64,000 bases of DNA from Anaerolineae bacterium (GCA_023954475.1 JAMLHW010000001.1:62001-126000); one strand, 5' to 3'. Shown: positions 8,497-16,577, numbered from the stretch's first letter. Made by a program: numbers and translations. Notes: generated by a model not told the origin, from the letters alone.

Positions 8497-10860
8497 ATGG
8501 ATCACAGTCACGACGAAGAACAACATTGCATTGATCTGGTGGAAGAATCCGTTTCGGCCGAATCCGGCATTGTCGGCGTTGAACTCAATCCCGAAACACA
8601 ACAACTGACCATTGACTACGACCCTGCCCAAACAGAGCAGGCAGACATCGAACGCGTCGTGTCGGTTATCACGCCGACGCTCGAACAGCGCTGGGAAACA
8701 TGCACGATGAGGCTGGGAAAAAAGCCGGGCCGGGCCTGCGAATCATGTGCGCTGGCTATCGAGCGTCAGCTTGCAGCACAGCAAGGCATTCAGCGCGCCA
8801 CAGCCAGCTATCGCGGCGGCGTACTCAGCGTCACCTATGATACCGACCTGTTGACACCTGACCAAATTGCCGTGCGCGTCAGCGATATGGGCGTGCCGCT
8901 TGTCGCGGATCGCACCGCAGCGATAGTGCCAGAGCCAACAACGGCGACTGGTCGCGCGTGGCGCTGGATACGCACTCACATTGAAGCAATCTTCGTCGTC
9001 ATCACCCTGTTTGGCATGATTGGGGGACTCATTTTTGCACGGCAAGAAGGGGCATCGACTGCATCGGCCGTCTTTTATGCCATCGCTTACGTAACGGGCG
9101 GCTACTTCGGTCTGCGTGCTGGAATCGCATCGTTGCGTCAGCGGACAGTCGACATCGACCTGCTGATGATCATGGCAGCCATTGGCGCTGTGCTCGTCGG
9201 CCAACCGTTCGAAGGCGTCATGCTGTTGTTCCTGTTCTCATTGTCCAACGTCTTGCAGGATTACGCCCTCGACCGCACACGCAGCGCCATTTCATCCCTG
9301 ATGGAACTGCGCCCGGACGAAGCACTGGTGCAGCGCGGCGACCGGCTGGTGACATTGCCCATTGAACGCGTCAACATCAGCGACCGCATCATCGTCAAAC
9401 CGGGCGAACGGCTGCCGATGGACGGCGTCATCGTCGAAGGCGAAGCGAGTATCGATCAGGCCTCGATCACCGGCGAGTCGATTCCTGTGCGCAAAGTCGA
9501 GGGCGACACGGTTTTTGCCGGTACGATCAACACGAACGGTCATTTAACCATCGGCGTGACCAAATTGGCTAAAGATTCGACGCTGGCGCGGCTGATCAAA
9601 ATGGTCGAAGAAGCGCACAGCGAAAAAGCCAAAACACAGCGCTGGATCGACACGTTTGAGCAGTATTATGCCGTCGGTGTGATCGTGTTTACGGCGCTGG
9701 TTTTCTTCGTGCCGTGGTTGTTTTTGGGCGAAGCGGCCGGCGCGGCGTTTTATCGGGCGATGACGGTCATGGTCGCCGCCTCTCCCTGTGCGCTGGTGAT
9801 CAGCACACCGGCAACGGTGCTGTCGGCGATTGGTAACGGCGCTCGACGCGGCGTCTTGTTCAAAGGCGGCGTCCATGTCGAGAACGCAGCCACGGTCAAA
9901 GTCGTAACGTTTGACAAGACGGGCACGTTGACGGAAGGTAAACCACACGTCACCGACGTACTGACGTTGAATGGACAGGACGAAGACGAATTACTGGCGC
10001 TGGCGGCAGCCGTCGAGCGCAAGTCACAACATCCGCTGGCGGAGGCAATCGTGCGTTCGGCCGAATCGCGCAACCTGACCATCCCAGCCACCGACGCTTT
10101 TCTGGCGACGACCGGGCAAGGTGTTGTCGGCACAGTCGGTGGACGTGAAATTGCTATCGGCAACGCCCGTTACTTTGCAGATTGGCATGTGGCCGGACTG
10201 GATTCGGCCGAAAAACGCATCGCCGACTTGCAAGACATGGGCAAAACAGCCGTCATCATCGCCGAACTGCACGACGGCACAGACGCGACCATCCTCGGCG
10301 TGATTGCCATTGCCGACGTACTGCGTCCTGATGTAGCTCGGATTGTCCAATCGATCAAAGATGCGGGCGTAGACCGCGTGGTCATGCTCACGGGCGACAA
10401 CGCGCGCGTTGCCAAAGCCATTGCGGCGCAGGCAGGTGTGGATGATTACTACGCTGATCTGATGCCGGAGGACAAGGTGCGCATTGTCAACGAGGAAACA
10501 GAGCATTATGGTCCTGTGGCGATGGTCGGTGACGGCGTTAACGACGCCCCGGCGCTGGCGACGGCGAAGGTGGGCGTGGCGATGGGCGCCGCCGGAACGG
10601 ATGTGGCGATGGAATCGGCCGATGTCGTGCTCATGAGCGACGACCTCTCCAAAATTCCCTACACCATTGCGCTGAGCCGCAAGACGCGCCGCGTGCTCAT
10701 CGCCAACCTCAGCTTTGCGCTGGGCATGATCGTGATCATGATCGGGGCGATCTTCTTCTACGAATTGCCGCTGCCGCTGGCGGTGCTGGGGCATGAGGGC
10801 GGTACGGTGCTGGTGTCGTTGAACGGTCTAAGATTGTTGGGGTATCGCTATAAAGGGTAA
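8497..10860 (+). CDS. P1B-4-type heavy-metal-exporting ATPase
   Basis: A 787-residue P-type ATPase. The N-terminus is His/Glu-rich (DHSHDEEQHC), followed by an HMA-like region with CESC at about 81-84. Core motifs: TGES near 325, phosphorylation loop DKTGTLTEG with Asp 473, and GDGVNDAP near 678. The membrane metal site is SPC (429-431), not CPC, and the last helix region has HEGGT near 766. SPC plus HEGGT defines the P1B-4 class, which exports Co, Fe(II) or similar divalent ions. The ATG at 8497 is preferred to an upstream TTG at 8479 because of the AAAGAG upstream and the MDHSHDEE start. Divergence from an importer implies metal homeostasis. Confidence 0.92.
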   Translation: MDHSHDEEQHCIDLVEESVSAESGIVGVELNPETQQLTIDYDPAQTEQADIERVVSVITPTLEQRWETCTMRLGKKPGRACESCALAIERQLAAQQGIQRATASYRGGVLSVTYDTDLLTPDQIAVRVSDMGVPLVADRTAAIVPEPTTATGRAWRWIRTHIEAIFVVITLFGMIGGLIFARQEGASTASAVFYAIAYVTGGYFGLRAGIASLRQRTVDIDLLMIMAAIGAVLVGQPFEGVMLLFLFSLSNVLQDYALDRTRSAISSLMELRPDEALVQRGDRLVTLPIERVNISDRIIVKPGERLPMDGVIVEGEASIDQASITGESIPVRKVEGDTVFAGTINTNGHLTIGVTKLAKDSTLARLIKMVEEAHSEKAKTQRWIDTFEQYYAVGVIVFTALVFFVPWLFLGEAAGAAFYRAMTVMVAASPCALVISTPATVLSAIGNGARRGVLFKGGVHVENAATVKVVTFDKTGTLTEGKPHVTDVLTLNGQDEDELLALAAAVERKSQHPLAEAIVRSAESRNLTIPATDAFLATTGQGVVGTVGGREIAIGNARYFADWHVAGLDSAEKRIADLQDMGKTAVIIAELHDGTDATILGVIAIADVLRPDVARIVQSIKDAGVDRVVMLTGDNARVAKAIAAQAGVDDYYADLMPEDKVRIVNEETEHYGPVAMVGDGVNDAPALATAKVGVAMGAAGTDVAMESADVVLMSDDLSKIPYTIALSRKTRRVLIANLSFALGMIVIMIGAIFFYELPLPLAVLGHEGGTVLVSLNGLRLLGYRYKG

Positions 10861-10939
10861 ATTTTCGGCAACCTGCGCCTTGAATGTCGATCTGATAGCT
10901 CGTATACTGTGTACAGATCTTGTTCACCGGATCGATGCT

Positions 10940-11176
10940 ATGCCGACGTTGTTGCGGGTTGGATCATACTGATTCTTCATTTACTCCGCTGACTGTGGGG
11001 AACCGTCTCATATCCATGTGGAACGTGACAACAATGTCGCCAAATTTTGGCTCACACCGGTGCGCCTTCAAAGTAGTGGCGGTTTCAAACGTAGCGAGAT
11101 TAACCGTATCTACCGTGTGATTGATGACCATATTGATGAGCTAATACGAGGATGGCATGACTGCTGTAACGATTGA
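10940..11176 (+). pseudogene. DUF4160 gene broken by an in-frame stop
   Basis: Reading from ATG 10940 gives MPTLLRVGSY, then a TGA at codon 11 (10970-10972), then an intact family body: FFIYSADCGEPSHIHVERD, AKFWLTPVRL, GGFKRSEINRI, to a TGA at 11174. The family normally has Arg where the TGA stands, so a CGA-to-TGA transition explains it. DUF4160 proteins (about 80 residues) are usually encoded just upstream of DUF2442 proteins in toxin-antitoxin-like pairs, as here, where the 3' end overlaps the DUF2442 start by 20 bases. Probably inactive. Confidence 0.85.
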
Positions 11177-11465
11177 TTTGCAAGCCGTTGCTATTCAGGA
11201 TGTAACTGTCTCTGAAGACACGTTGTCCGTTGATCTCGTCGATGGACGTACTATCAGCGTGCCTCTAGGTTGGTATCCTCGCCTGTGGCACGCTACAGAC
11301 GCAGAGCGCAGCAATTGGCGTTTAATCGGCAATGGCGTCGGCGTTCACTGGCCTGATCTGGACGAAGATATCAGTGCGGAAGGACTGATTCTGGGCAAGT
11401 CGTCGCGAGAAAGCCAACGGTCGCTTAACCAATGGCTCGAAAGTCGATCCGCCGATGTCTCTTAA
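11157..11465 (+). CDS. DUF2442 protein, partner of the broken DUF4160
   Basis: A 102-residue protein of the DUF2442 family. It has the DGRTISVPLGWYPRL strand-turn, ERSNWRLIGNGVGVHWPDLDEDIS, and a short C-terminal helix. The family is found beside DUF4160 genes and in toxin-antitoxin-like settings; the biochemical role is not known to me. The reading frame is intact while its partner is broken, which fits retention of an antitoxin-like member. It overlaps the end of the DUF4160 reading frame. Confidence 0.85.
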   Translation: MTAVTIDLQAVAIQDVTVSEDTLSVDLVDGRTISVPLGWYPRLWHATDAERSNWRLIGNGVGVHWPDLDEDISAEGLILGKSSRESQRSLNQWLESRSADVS

Positions 11466-11519
11466 ATCAGTAGGGATCGTGGATTCGCTTGAATCTCGTG
11501 ATCGGCCGATATTGCCCTC

Positions 11520-11636
11520 ATGATCGGGGCGATCTTCTTCTACGAGCTGCCGCTGGCGGTGTTGGGACATGAAGGCGGTACGGTGCTCGTGTCGCTGAAT
11601 GGGCTGCGCTTACTGGGCTATCGGTATCGCGCTTGA
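11520..11636 (+). pseudogene. 3'-end remnant of a second P1B-4 ATPase gene
   Basis: These 117 bases encode MIGAIFFYELPLAVLGHEGG and onward to RLLGYRYRA, nearly identical to the last 41 residues of the ATPase at 8497-10860 but lacking two residues (PL). DNA identity is roughly 80% and most differences are synonymous. This is therefore the tail of a diverged paralogue whose 5' part is lost, not a fresh duplication. The DUF4160/DUF2442 pair lies between the intact gene and this fragment. Confidence 0.85.
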
Positions 11637-11650
11637 TTTTCGGACTTTTC

Positions 11651-11685
11651 AAAAGCCGGGTTTCTGACAGAAACCCGGCTTTTTT
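11651..11685. terminator. Strong hairpin terminator, left palindrome flanking the CHAT gene
   Basis: Perfect 16-bp arms (AAAAGCCGGGTTTCTG and its complement, 11651-11666 and 11668-11683) with a single central base, then T6. It would terminate the ATPase remnant. A near-identical palindrome sits at 15852-15884. Confidence 0.88.
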
Positions 11686-11687
11686 GA

Positions 11688-11717
11688 TTGAGGAACCGCA
11701 AAGAACCGTGCTACAAT
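11688..11717 (+). promoter_or_regulatory. Candidate promoter of the CHAT gene
   Basis: TTGAGG (11688-11693), 18 bases, then TACAAT (11712-11717) with a preceding TGC. About 60 bases of leader precede the ATG at 11780. No good Shine-Dalgarno is seen; TCGGCCGA overlaps the A of the ATG. Confidence 0.5.
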
Positions 11718-11779
11718 AACCAGGAGTCGCCTCCCGTTGAGCGCGCCAACCAGGACAACACAATTATCTGGATCGGCCG

Positions 11780-13054
11780 ATGGCATTGACGTTACACATT
11801 TCCACCCACGACGACCACATCCACGTCACGCGCGATGGTGCGGAGACGATCAAGAGCGCGCTGTCCGGTCTGCCTGACCGCGCCCAGGCGCTGGCCGCCC
11901 CGTACGAACATGGCCCGGCTCTCTTCAACGCTCTCGGCGGCGACGATTTGATGGACGCGCTGCGCCGCGAACGCGATAAAACCCTCTACCTGGCCATTCC
12001 GCAGGGCGACCCGGCCGACAGCCTCGCCTGGGAATGCGCTGTCAAACCACCGAAAACATTCCTGGTGCACCGCGTGCCGCTGCTGCGCCTGGTCGACGGC
12101 GAGGCGTGGCTCGACGACACGCCCGCGTCGGTGCGCCTGCTGGCTCTGGGCGCCGATGCACTGGTGGATAACCAGGGCCACGCGCGCAACACGCGGCGGC
12201 TCGACATCTTGCAGGAGATGCGTCAAATCGAGCGCACCTTGCACGACAGCGGCAAAGCGGTGACCGGCGAGCGCATTGCGCCGACGCCGACCGCTCTCGG
12301 CAACGCCCTGGGCGACGGGCGGCGCACGCTGCTGCACCTCTCCTGCCACGGTTCGCTGCTGCAAACCGACCACGGCCCCGTGCCCATCCTGCACCTGGAA
12401 GATGCCGACGGTGGCCCGACGACGCTGACCGGCGACGCCCTGGTCGACTTCACCACCCTGGCCGATGTGCGCCTGGTGCTGCTCAGCGCCTGCCGTACCG
12501 GGCAGGGATACGGAGGCCTGACGCGGGCACTGATCGGCGAAGGCGTGCCCGCCGCCATCGGCATGCAGGGCTTGTTCCCGGACGATTTGAGCGACGACTT
12601 TGCGGCAGCACTCTATCGTGGATTGCTGGCTGGGCAGCCGCTGGGCAAGGCATTGCAAGCCGCTCGCCAGGCATTACGCAATGTTGAGACGGCGGTCGGT
12701 CTGCCGGTGTGTTATGTGGCGCGAGGCGGCGATGTACCGCTGCCGCTGCAGGAGGGCCGGCCGCAGTTGCGCCGCCTCGACCTGGGGGCCAACGTCAGCC
12801 TGCCGCCGGCGGTGCAGGCGCCGGAGCCGCTGCTGGGCCGCAACGGAGAACTGCATGCGCTGGCCAAGCTGGCGCAGCAGCATACCGTGATCACCGTCAT
12901 CGGTACGGGTGGCATGGGCAAGACGGCGCTGGCCGCAGCCTACGCCCGCCGCTTCGGGCTGCGCTACCGCGACGGCGTGCTCGGCTACAGCTTTGCCGCA
13001 GGCGAGGTGGACGACGGCGACTTTCGGCGCGCTTTGCTCGAACTTTGTCGTTGA
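11780..13054 (+). CDS. CHAT-STAND protein, N-terminal part up to an in-frame stop
   Basis: The first 424 residues of a protein that would be 1,329 residues without a 72-bp insertion. Residues about 80-320 form a CHAT (caspase-like) protease domain: His 190 in LSCHGS and Cys 238 in LLSACRTG make the expected dyad. Residues from about 350 begin a STAND/NB-ARC ATPase, with Walker A GTGGMGKTA at 375-383. Translation ends at TGA 13052-13054 within the insertion. The stop is in the same frame as the downstream part, so this is no frameshift. Such fusions sense a trigger with C-terminal repeats, oligomerise with ATP, and activate a protease in defence or cell-death pathways (family knowledge). GC is visibly higher than in neighbours. 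Confidence 0.88.
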   Translation: MALTLHISTHDDHIHVTRDGAETIKSALSGLPDRAQALAAPYEHGPALFNALGGDDLMDALRRERDKTLYLAIPQGDPADSLAWECAVKPPKTFLVHRVPLLRLVDGEAWLDDTPASVRLLALGADALVDNQGHARNTRRLDILQEMRQIERTLHDSGKAVTGERIAPTPTALGNALGDGRRTLLHLSCHGSLLQTDHGPVPILHLEDADGGPTTLTGDALVDFTTLADVRLVLLSACRTGQGYGGLTRALIGEGVPAAIGMQGLFPDDLSDDFAAALYRGLLAGQPLGKALQAARQALRNVETAVGLPVCYVARGGDVPLPLQEGRPQLRRLDLGANVSLPPAVQAPEPLLGRNGELHALAKLAQQHTVITVIGTGGMGKTALAAAYARRFGLRYRDGVLGYSFAAGEVDDGDFRRALLELCR

Positions 13055-13115
13055 CAATCTTTCGGCACGCGTCCGGGAGTGGACGACGGCGACTTTCGGC
13101 GCGCTTTGCTCGAAC
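13007..13115 (+). repeat. 37-bp direct repeat bounding a 72-bp insertion in the CHAT gene
   Basis: Copies at 13007-13043 and 13079-13115 are identical (beginning GTGGACGACGGCGACTTTCG). They are separated by 35 bases that match nothing else noticed in the window and contain the in-frame TGA. The period is 72 bases, a multiple of three. Recombination between the copies would remove exactly 24 codons and restore one 1,330-codon gene. Confidence 0.95.
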
Positions 13116-15841
13116 GACTGGTGGGCGATGCCCTGGCCGACCAAAGCGCCGAGCAGCAGGCGCAGACGATTTTAGACGAACTGCGCCGCCGCGAGCTGCT
13201 GCTGCTGGTCGACAATTTCGAGAGCGTGCAACAGGCAGACGAGCGGGCCGACCATCCGCAGCACGCGGCGGCGAAGGCAATTTACGACCTGCTGGCCAAG
13301 ATCGCCAACAACGGCGGACGCCTGCTGATTACCAGCCGCCGCCAGCCGACCGGATTGAAGCACGAGCGGGTGTTCCCCGGCAAGGACCGGCTGCTGCAGG
13401 GAGTGGACGAACGGGCTGCAGCCGCGCTCTTTTACCAGAACAGCCCGCGTGCAGCCGAGCAGCGCGCGCAAAAGGACGACCGCGAGCTGCGCCGTGCCGT
13501 GCAGCGCCTGGCGCAAAAAGTGCATGACGTGACGGCAGGCCACCCGCTGGCGGTGGCGCTGCTTGGCAGCGAGTACGATAAGGGAGACGCGCCGCCGGAC
13601 ACATTTCTGGACAATTGGGCGGACGAACTGGCGGCGGCCCGCAGCCGAGGGCTTGACCGCCACCACGCCACGTTTGCCGTGGCGTTTGACCGCAGCTACG
13701 CGGCGCTGAGCGCGACGGCGCAGTGGCAGTTGCGGGCGCTGAGCGTCATCCCGTTTCCGTTTTTCGCCACCGGCGCGGCGCTGCTGTGGCCGGGTGACGA
13801 GGACGACGACGGAATGGAGGCGACAAAGGCGGCGCTGCGGGCGCTGGTCGACCGCTCGCTGATTGAGATCGATTTGCTTTACAACGACAAGACGCCGGCG
13901 ACCTACCGCTTCCAGCCGGCGGTGCAGCAGGAGGCGGCCCGCCGCCTGAGCGCCGAGGAAGACGAGACGCTGCAACCGCGCTTTGCCCGCTACGCGGCGT
14001 GGTTGTCACGCAAGGCGTATGATGAAGTTCACCAAGAAGGCGGCGGTGCGCTGGTGCGGCTGGTGCAGCCGACGCTCGACAGCCTGGCGAATGCCGCCGA
14101 CCATCTGGCGGACAGCGACCGCTGGTGGCATTTGCGGCGCGTTGGGTGGCTGATGAACGCCTTCGGCCGCACCGGCGACGCCCATGCGCTGCTCAGCGCC
14201 ACCCTCGCCGAACTCGATGCCGCTGCCGCCGGCGACGAGGCGCTCAAGGTGCGCAGCAGCATGGTGCACGAACTCGCCAACCTGGCGGTCACCCGCGGCG
14301 ACCTCGACCGCGCCCTCGCCCTCTACCAGGAATCGTTGCAGTTCCTGGAGCAAATCGGCGACATCCAAGGCAAGGCCGCCTCGCTGCATCAGATGGCCCA
14401 GGTCTTTCTCACCCGCGGCGACCTCGACCGCGCCCTCGCCCTCTACCAGGAATCGTTGCAGTTAAAGGAGCAAATCGGCGACATCCAAGGCAAGGCCGCC
14501 TCGCTCGCTAATATGGCCCAGGTCTTTCTCACCCGCGGCGACCTCGACCGCGCCCTCGCCCTCTACCAGGAATCGTTGCAGGGCTATGAGCAAATCGGCG
14601 ACATCCAAGGCAAGGCCGCCTCGCTCTCGATGATGTCCAATGTCTATTGGGAGCAAGGCGATCTGGAGCGTGCGAAAGAATTGGTTCAGCAAGCGGTTAA
14701 GCTCAACGAGACTCTTGGTGATTTGCATGGTTCAGCTATTAGGACAGTGAAGTTGGGGCAGATTTCTGAGCGGCTTGGACAAACGGCCGAAGCGCGATCG
14801 CATTATGAACGTGGTTTGACACTTCTAAGGCAAATGGGAGCTACCCGCGAGATAGCTCAGGTCGAAGGTTTGCTGGCCGCGCTCGACGGCAATCAGGCAC
14901 AGCAGCCTGACGATGTAGAAGCAATGCTGGCCCAACTGCCGCCGGAACAGCGTGCGGAAATGGAAGCCCAACTGCGCCAACTGCAAGCGCAACTGGCCGC
15001 CATGTCACCGGAAGAGCGGGCGCGTATGGAGACACAGGCGCGGCTGGGCCAGGCGGTGCAACAGGCACGCGGCGCGGCCGAGCGCCAACTCTGGCCCGCG
15101 ACCGTCACTTATCAGCAAGACGCCGTCGCTTTGGCCCGCCAACTGGTCGCCCAGGCACCTGAAGCTGAGCAGCGCGACGCCCAGATCGAGCTCAGTGTCC
15201 TGCTCTACAACCTGGCGGGCTACTACGGCAACGCCAACCGCCACGCCGACGCCGTCGCCTGCCTCGAAGAAGTGGTCGCCATCGACGCAGCAACCGGCCA
15301 CGAAGATTTGGCAGACGACCGCCGCGCCCTCGAAGCAGCCCGGCAACGTGCCGCTGCAGCAGAAACACACGCCGCGCCGCCACCGGACATTGCTGCCCTG
15401 CTAGCCAGCGTGCCCGCCGCCCAGCGCGCCCAGGTCGAAGAGGCGCTGGCACAGTTCAGCGACGAGCTGGCACAGATGGGGCCGGAGGAGCGCGACCAAC
15501 TGCTGCAAGGCATCGCTAACTTTGCCGCTCTGTCGCCGGAAGAACAGGCGGCGCTGGCAGAACAAAGCGCGTTCGCCCAAGTCGAAGCCCACCTGCTGGG
15601 CCAACTCGCCCCGCCAATCGCCGATCACGCTGCCGGTACGCTGACCGGGGAACAAGCCGCCGCCGTTGCCCAAAACATCGACGACGTGGCTGACCAGGTG
15701 GCGCAAGACGAGCGCCTGGGTAACCGGCGTCACGATCTCGTCGCCCTGCTGCGGCACACTGCTGCCGTCCTACGCGGCGACGACTCGGCACCGCCATTGC
15801 CCGCCGCCTACGCGGAGCAGTGGGCCGACTGGATGGGATAG
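13079..15841 (+). CDS. CHAT-STAND-TPR protein, C-terminal part
   Basis: This 920-codon frame continues the CHAT gene in the same frame after the insertion. It opens with the rest of the STAND ATPase: Walker B-like LLLLVDNFESV, LLITSRRQP sensor region, and a winged-helix-like segment. Then come TPR repeats, three nearly identical 40-residue units at 14281-14640 among them, and a long helical Ala/Gln/Glu-rich region rich in LPPEQRAEMEAQ-type segments. Started alone at GTG 13079 it would lack the protease and Walker A. The gene is followed by a hairpin and by a zinc-ribbon gene and a 3-TM gene that seem to belong with it. Whether it is expressed in this state is unknown. Confidence 0.85.
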   Translation: MDDGDFRRALLERLVGDALADQSAEQQAQTILDELRRRELLLLVDNFESVQQADERADHPQHAAAKAIYDLLAKIANNGGRLLITSRRQPTGLKHERVFPGKDRLLQGVDERAAAALFYQNSPRAAEQRAQKDDRELRRAVQRLAQKVHDVTAGHPLAVALLGSEYDKGDAPPDTFLDNWADELAAARSRGLDRHHATFAVAFDRSYAALSATAQWQLRALSVIPFPFFATGAALLWPGDEDDDGMEATKAALRALVDRSLIEIDLLYNDKTPATYRFQPAVQQEAARRLSAEEDETLQPRFARYAAWLSRKAYDEVHQEGGGALVRLVQPTLDSLANAADHLADSDRWWHLRRVGWLMNAFGRTGDAHALLSATLAELDAAAAGDEALKVRSSMVHELANLAVTRGDLDRALALYQESLQFLEQIGDIQGKAASLHQMAQVFLTRGDLDRALALYQESLQLKEQIGDIQGKAASLANMAQVFLTRGDLDRALALYQESLQGYEQIGDIQGKAASLSMMSNVYWEQGDLERAKELVQQAVKLNETLGDLHGSAIRTVKLGQISERLGQTAEARSHYERGLTLLRQMGATREIAQVEGLLAALDGNQAQQPDDVEAMLAQLPPEQRAEMEAQLRQLQAQLAAMSPEERARMETQARLGQAVQQARGAAERQLWPATVTYQQDAVALARQLVAQAPEAEQRDAQIELSVLLYNLAGYYGNANRHADAVACLEEVVAIDAATGHEDLADDRRALEAARQRAAAAETHAAPPPDIAALLASVPAAQRAQVEEALAQFSDELAQMGPEERDQLLQGIANFAALSPEEQAALAEQSAFAQVEAHLLGQLAPPIADHAAGTLTGEQAAAVAQNIDDVADQVAQDERLGNRRHDLVALLRHTAAVLRGDDSAPPLPAAYAEQWADWMG
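14281..14640 (+). repeat. Three tandem 120-bp TPR-encoding repeats
   Basis: Units at 14281-14400, 14401-14520 and 14521-14640 encode 40-residue TPRs. They are almost identical in DNA except at two short spots (FLE/LKE/GYE before QIGDIQG, and LHQMAQ/LANMAQ/LSMMSN at the end). Near-identity including third codon positions implies recent duplication or gene conversion. From about 14641 the base composition and codon choice change abruptly to lower GC. Confidence 0.95.
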
Positions 15842-15851
15842 CACCGTCCCG

Positions 15852-15884
15852 AAAAACCGGGTTTCTCAGAGAAACCCGGTTTTT
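15852..15884. terminator. Hairpin terminator, right palindrome flanking the CHAT gene
   Basis: Perfect 16-bp arms (AAAAACCGGGTTTCTC and its complement) with one central base and a T5 run. It differs from the 11651 element at only two arm positions. It lies 10 bases after the CHAT stop and just before the zinc-ribbon gene's ribosome-binding site, so it may also attenuate that gene. Confidence 0.85.
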
Positions 15885-15897
15885 GAACGGAGGAGCA

Positions 15898-16128
15898 ATG
15901 GAAAAACCGAAGCACTTGCTGTTGAAATGCAAATTCTGTGGTTACCAGTGGCTCGAGCCGATCGAATCGATACTGGATGAAATCGAGATCATCTATCGGG
16001 CAGACGGCGAACCGGTCGTGGAAACCACCGAACGGCGCATTCCGTGCAAGAACCCTGGCGGCTGCCCGCACGCCGTCATGGTCACCGTACCCGTCGCCTG
16101 GACGCGTGACGACGAGGATGCGTCATGA
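15898..16128 (+). CDS. Small zinc-ribbon-like protein, CHAT-cluster member
   Basis: A 76-residue protein with CKFCGYQW near residue 11 and C-K-N-P-G-G-C near residue 47, giving four cysteines for a zinc ribbon, then a short beta-strand tail. GGAGGAG precedes the ATG at an ideal distance. Its stop overlaps the next start (ATGA), so the two are translationally coupled. I do not recognise the family. Context suggests an accessory to the CHAT-STAND protein, such as a regulator or protease substrate, but this is inference. Confidence 0.8.
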   Translation: MEKPKHLLLKCKFCGYQWLEPIESILDEIEIIYRADGEPVVETTERRIPCKNPGGCPHAVMVTVPVAWTRDDEDAS

Positions 16129-16577
16129 GCGACATCTACGAACCGCCTCAACGTCCTGAACGTCCCGATGAGACGCAGTTGAACGCCTGGTGGACGACTC
16201 AGCGCACCCAATCGGTCGATAACCTGGAAGCGGCGGCACGCCAGATCATCACGCTCGGCAGCGCCCTGCTCACCGCCCTGCTCGGGATCATGGCGCTCAG
16301 CGGCGAGACGCTACCGGATTATATGCGCTGGTCGGGTATCCGCTGGCTCAGTGCACTGGCCGTGATTGGCTTGTTTGCCGCCCTGTCATGCGCCCTCGTC
16401 GTCGTCTATCCTTTTCCGCAAACAGTCGTGCGCAACGATCCGGCCGGCAACGCGGACGCTTTCGAGGCACTGCTGCGACGTAAGAATCGCTGGCTGCGTC
16501 TGGCTGCCATTGCGTTCGCCGTCGGGATGGCGGGCTTGCTACTGGTGATAGTCATCTCCCTGACCCTGATCGTTTAG
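16125..16577 (+). CDS. Small 3-TM membrane protein, CHAT-cluster member
   Basis: A 150-residue protein with a Pro/Glu-rich soluble N-terminus (about 35 residues) and three hydrophobic spans at about 38-60, 73-97 and 123-150, the last reaching the C-terminus. There is no recognised family. It overlaps the zinc-ribbon gene by four bases. Small multi-span proteins beside protease-STAND genes often act as membrane effectors or as protease-activated targets. That is an analogy, not shown by sequence. The TCGGCCGA palindrome is absent, as in the rest of the cluster. Confidence 0.8.
   Translation: MSDIYEPPQRPERPDETQLNAWWTTQRTQSVDNLEAAARQIITLGSALLTALLGIMALSGETLPDYMRWSGIRWLSALAVIGLFAALSCALVVVYPFPQTVVRNDPAGNADAFEALLRRKNRWLRLAAIAFAVGMAGLLLVIVISLTLIV

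Noticed and set aside
10970-10972. Selenocysteine or recoded TGA in DUF4160
   Set aside because: The family has Arg at this position, no downstream selenocysteine-type hairpin is apparent, and a CGA-to-TGA transition explains it.
13052-13057. TTGACA-like -35 in the CHAT insertion giving an internal promoter
   Set aside because: No -10 hexamer lies at a suitable distance before GTG 13079.
13007-13115. Frameshift in the CHAT gene
   Set aside because: Both parts are in the same reading frame and the repeat period is 72 bases; the interruption is an insertion with a stop, not a frameshift.
14281-14640. CRISPR array or tandem satellite
   Set aside because: The 120-bp units are in-frame TPR codons within one gene, with no spacers. 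No CRISPR array is seen in the window.
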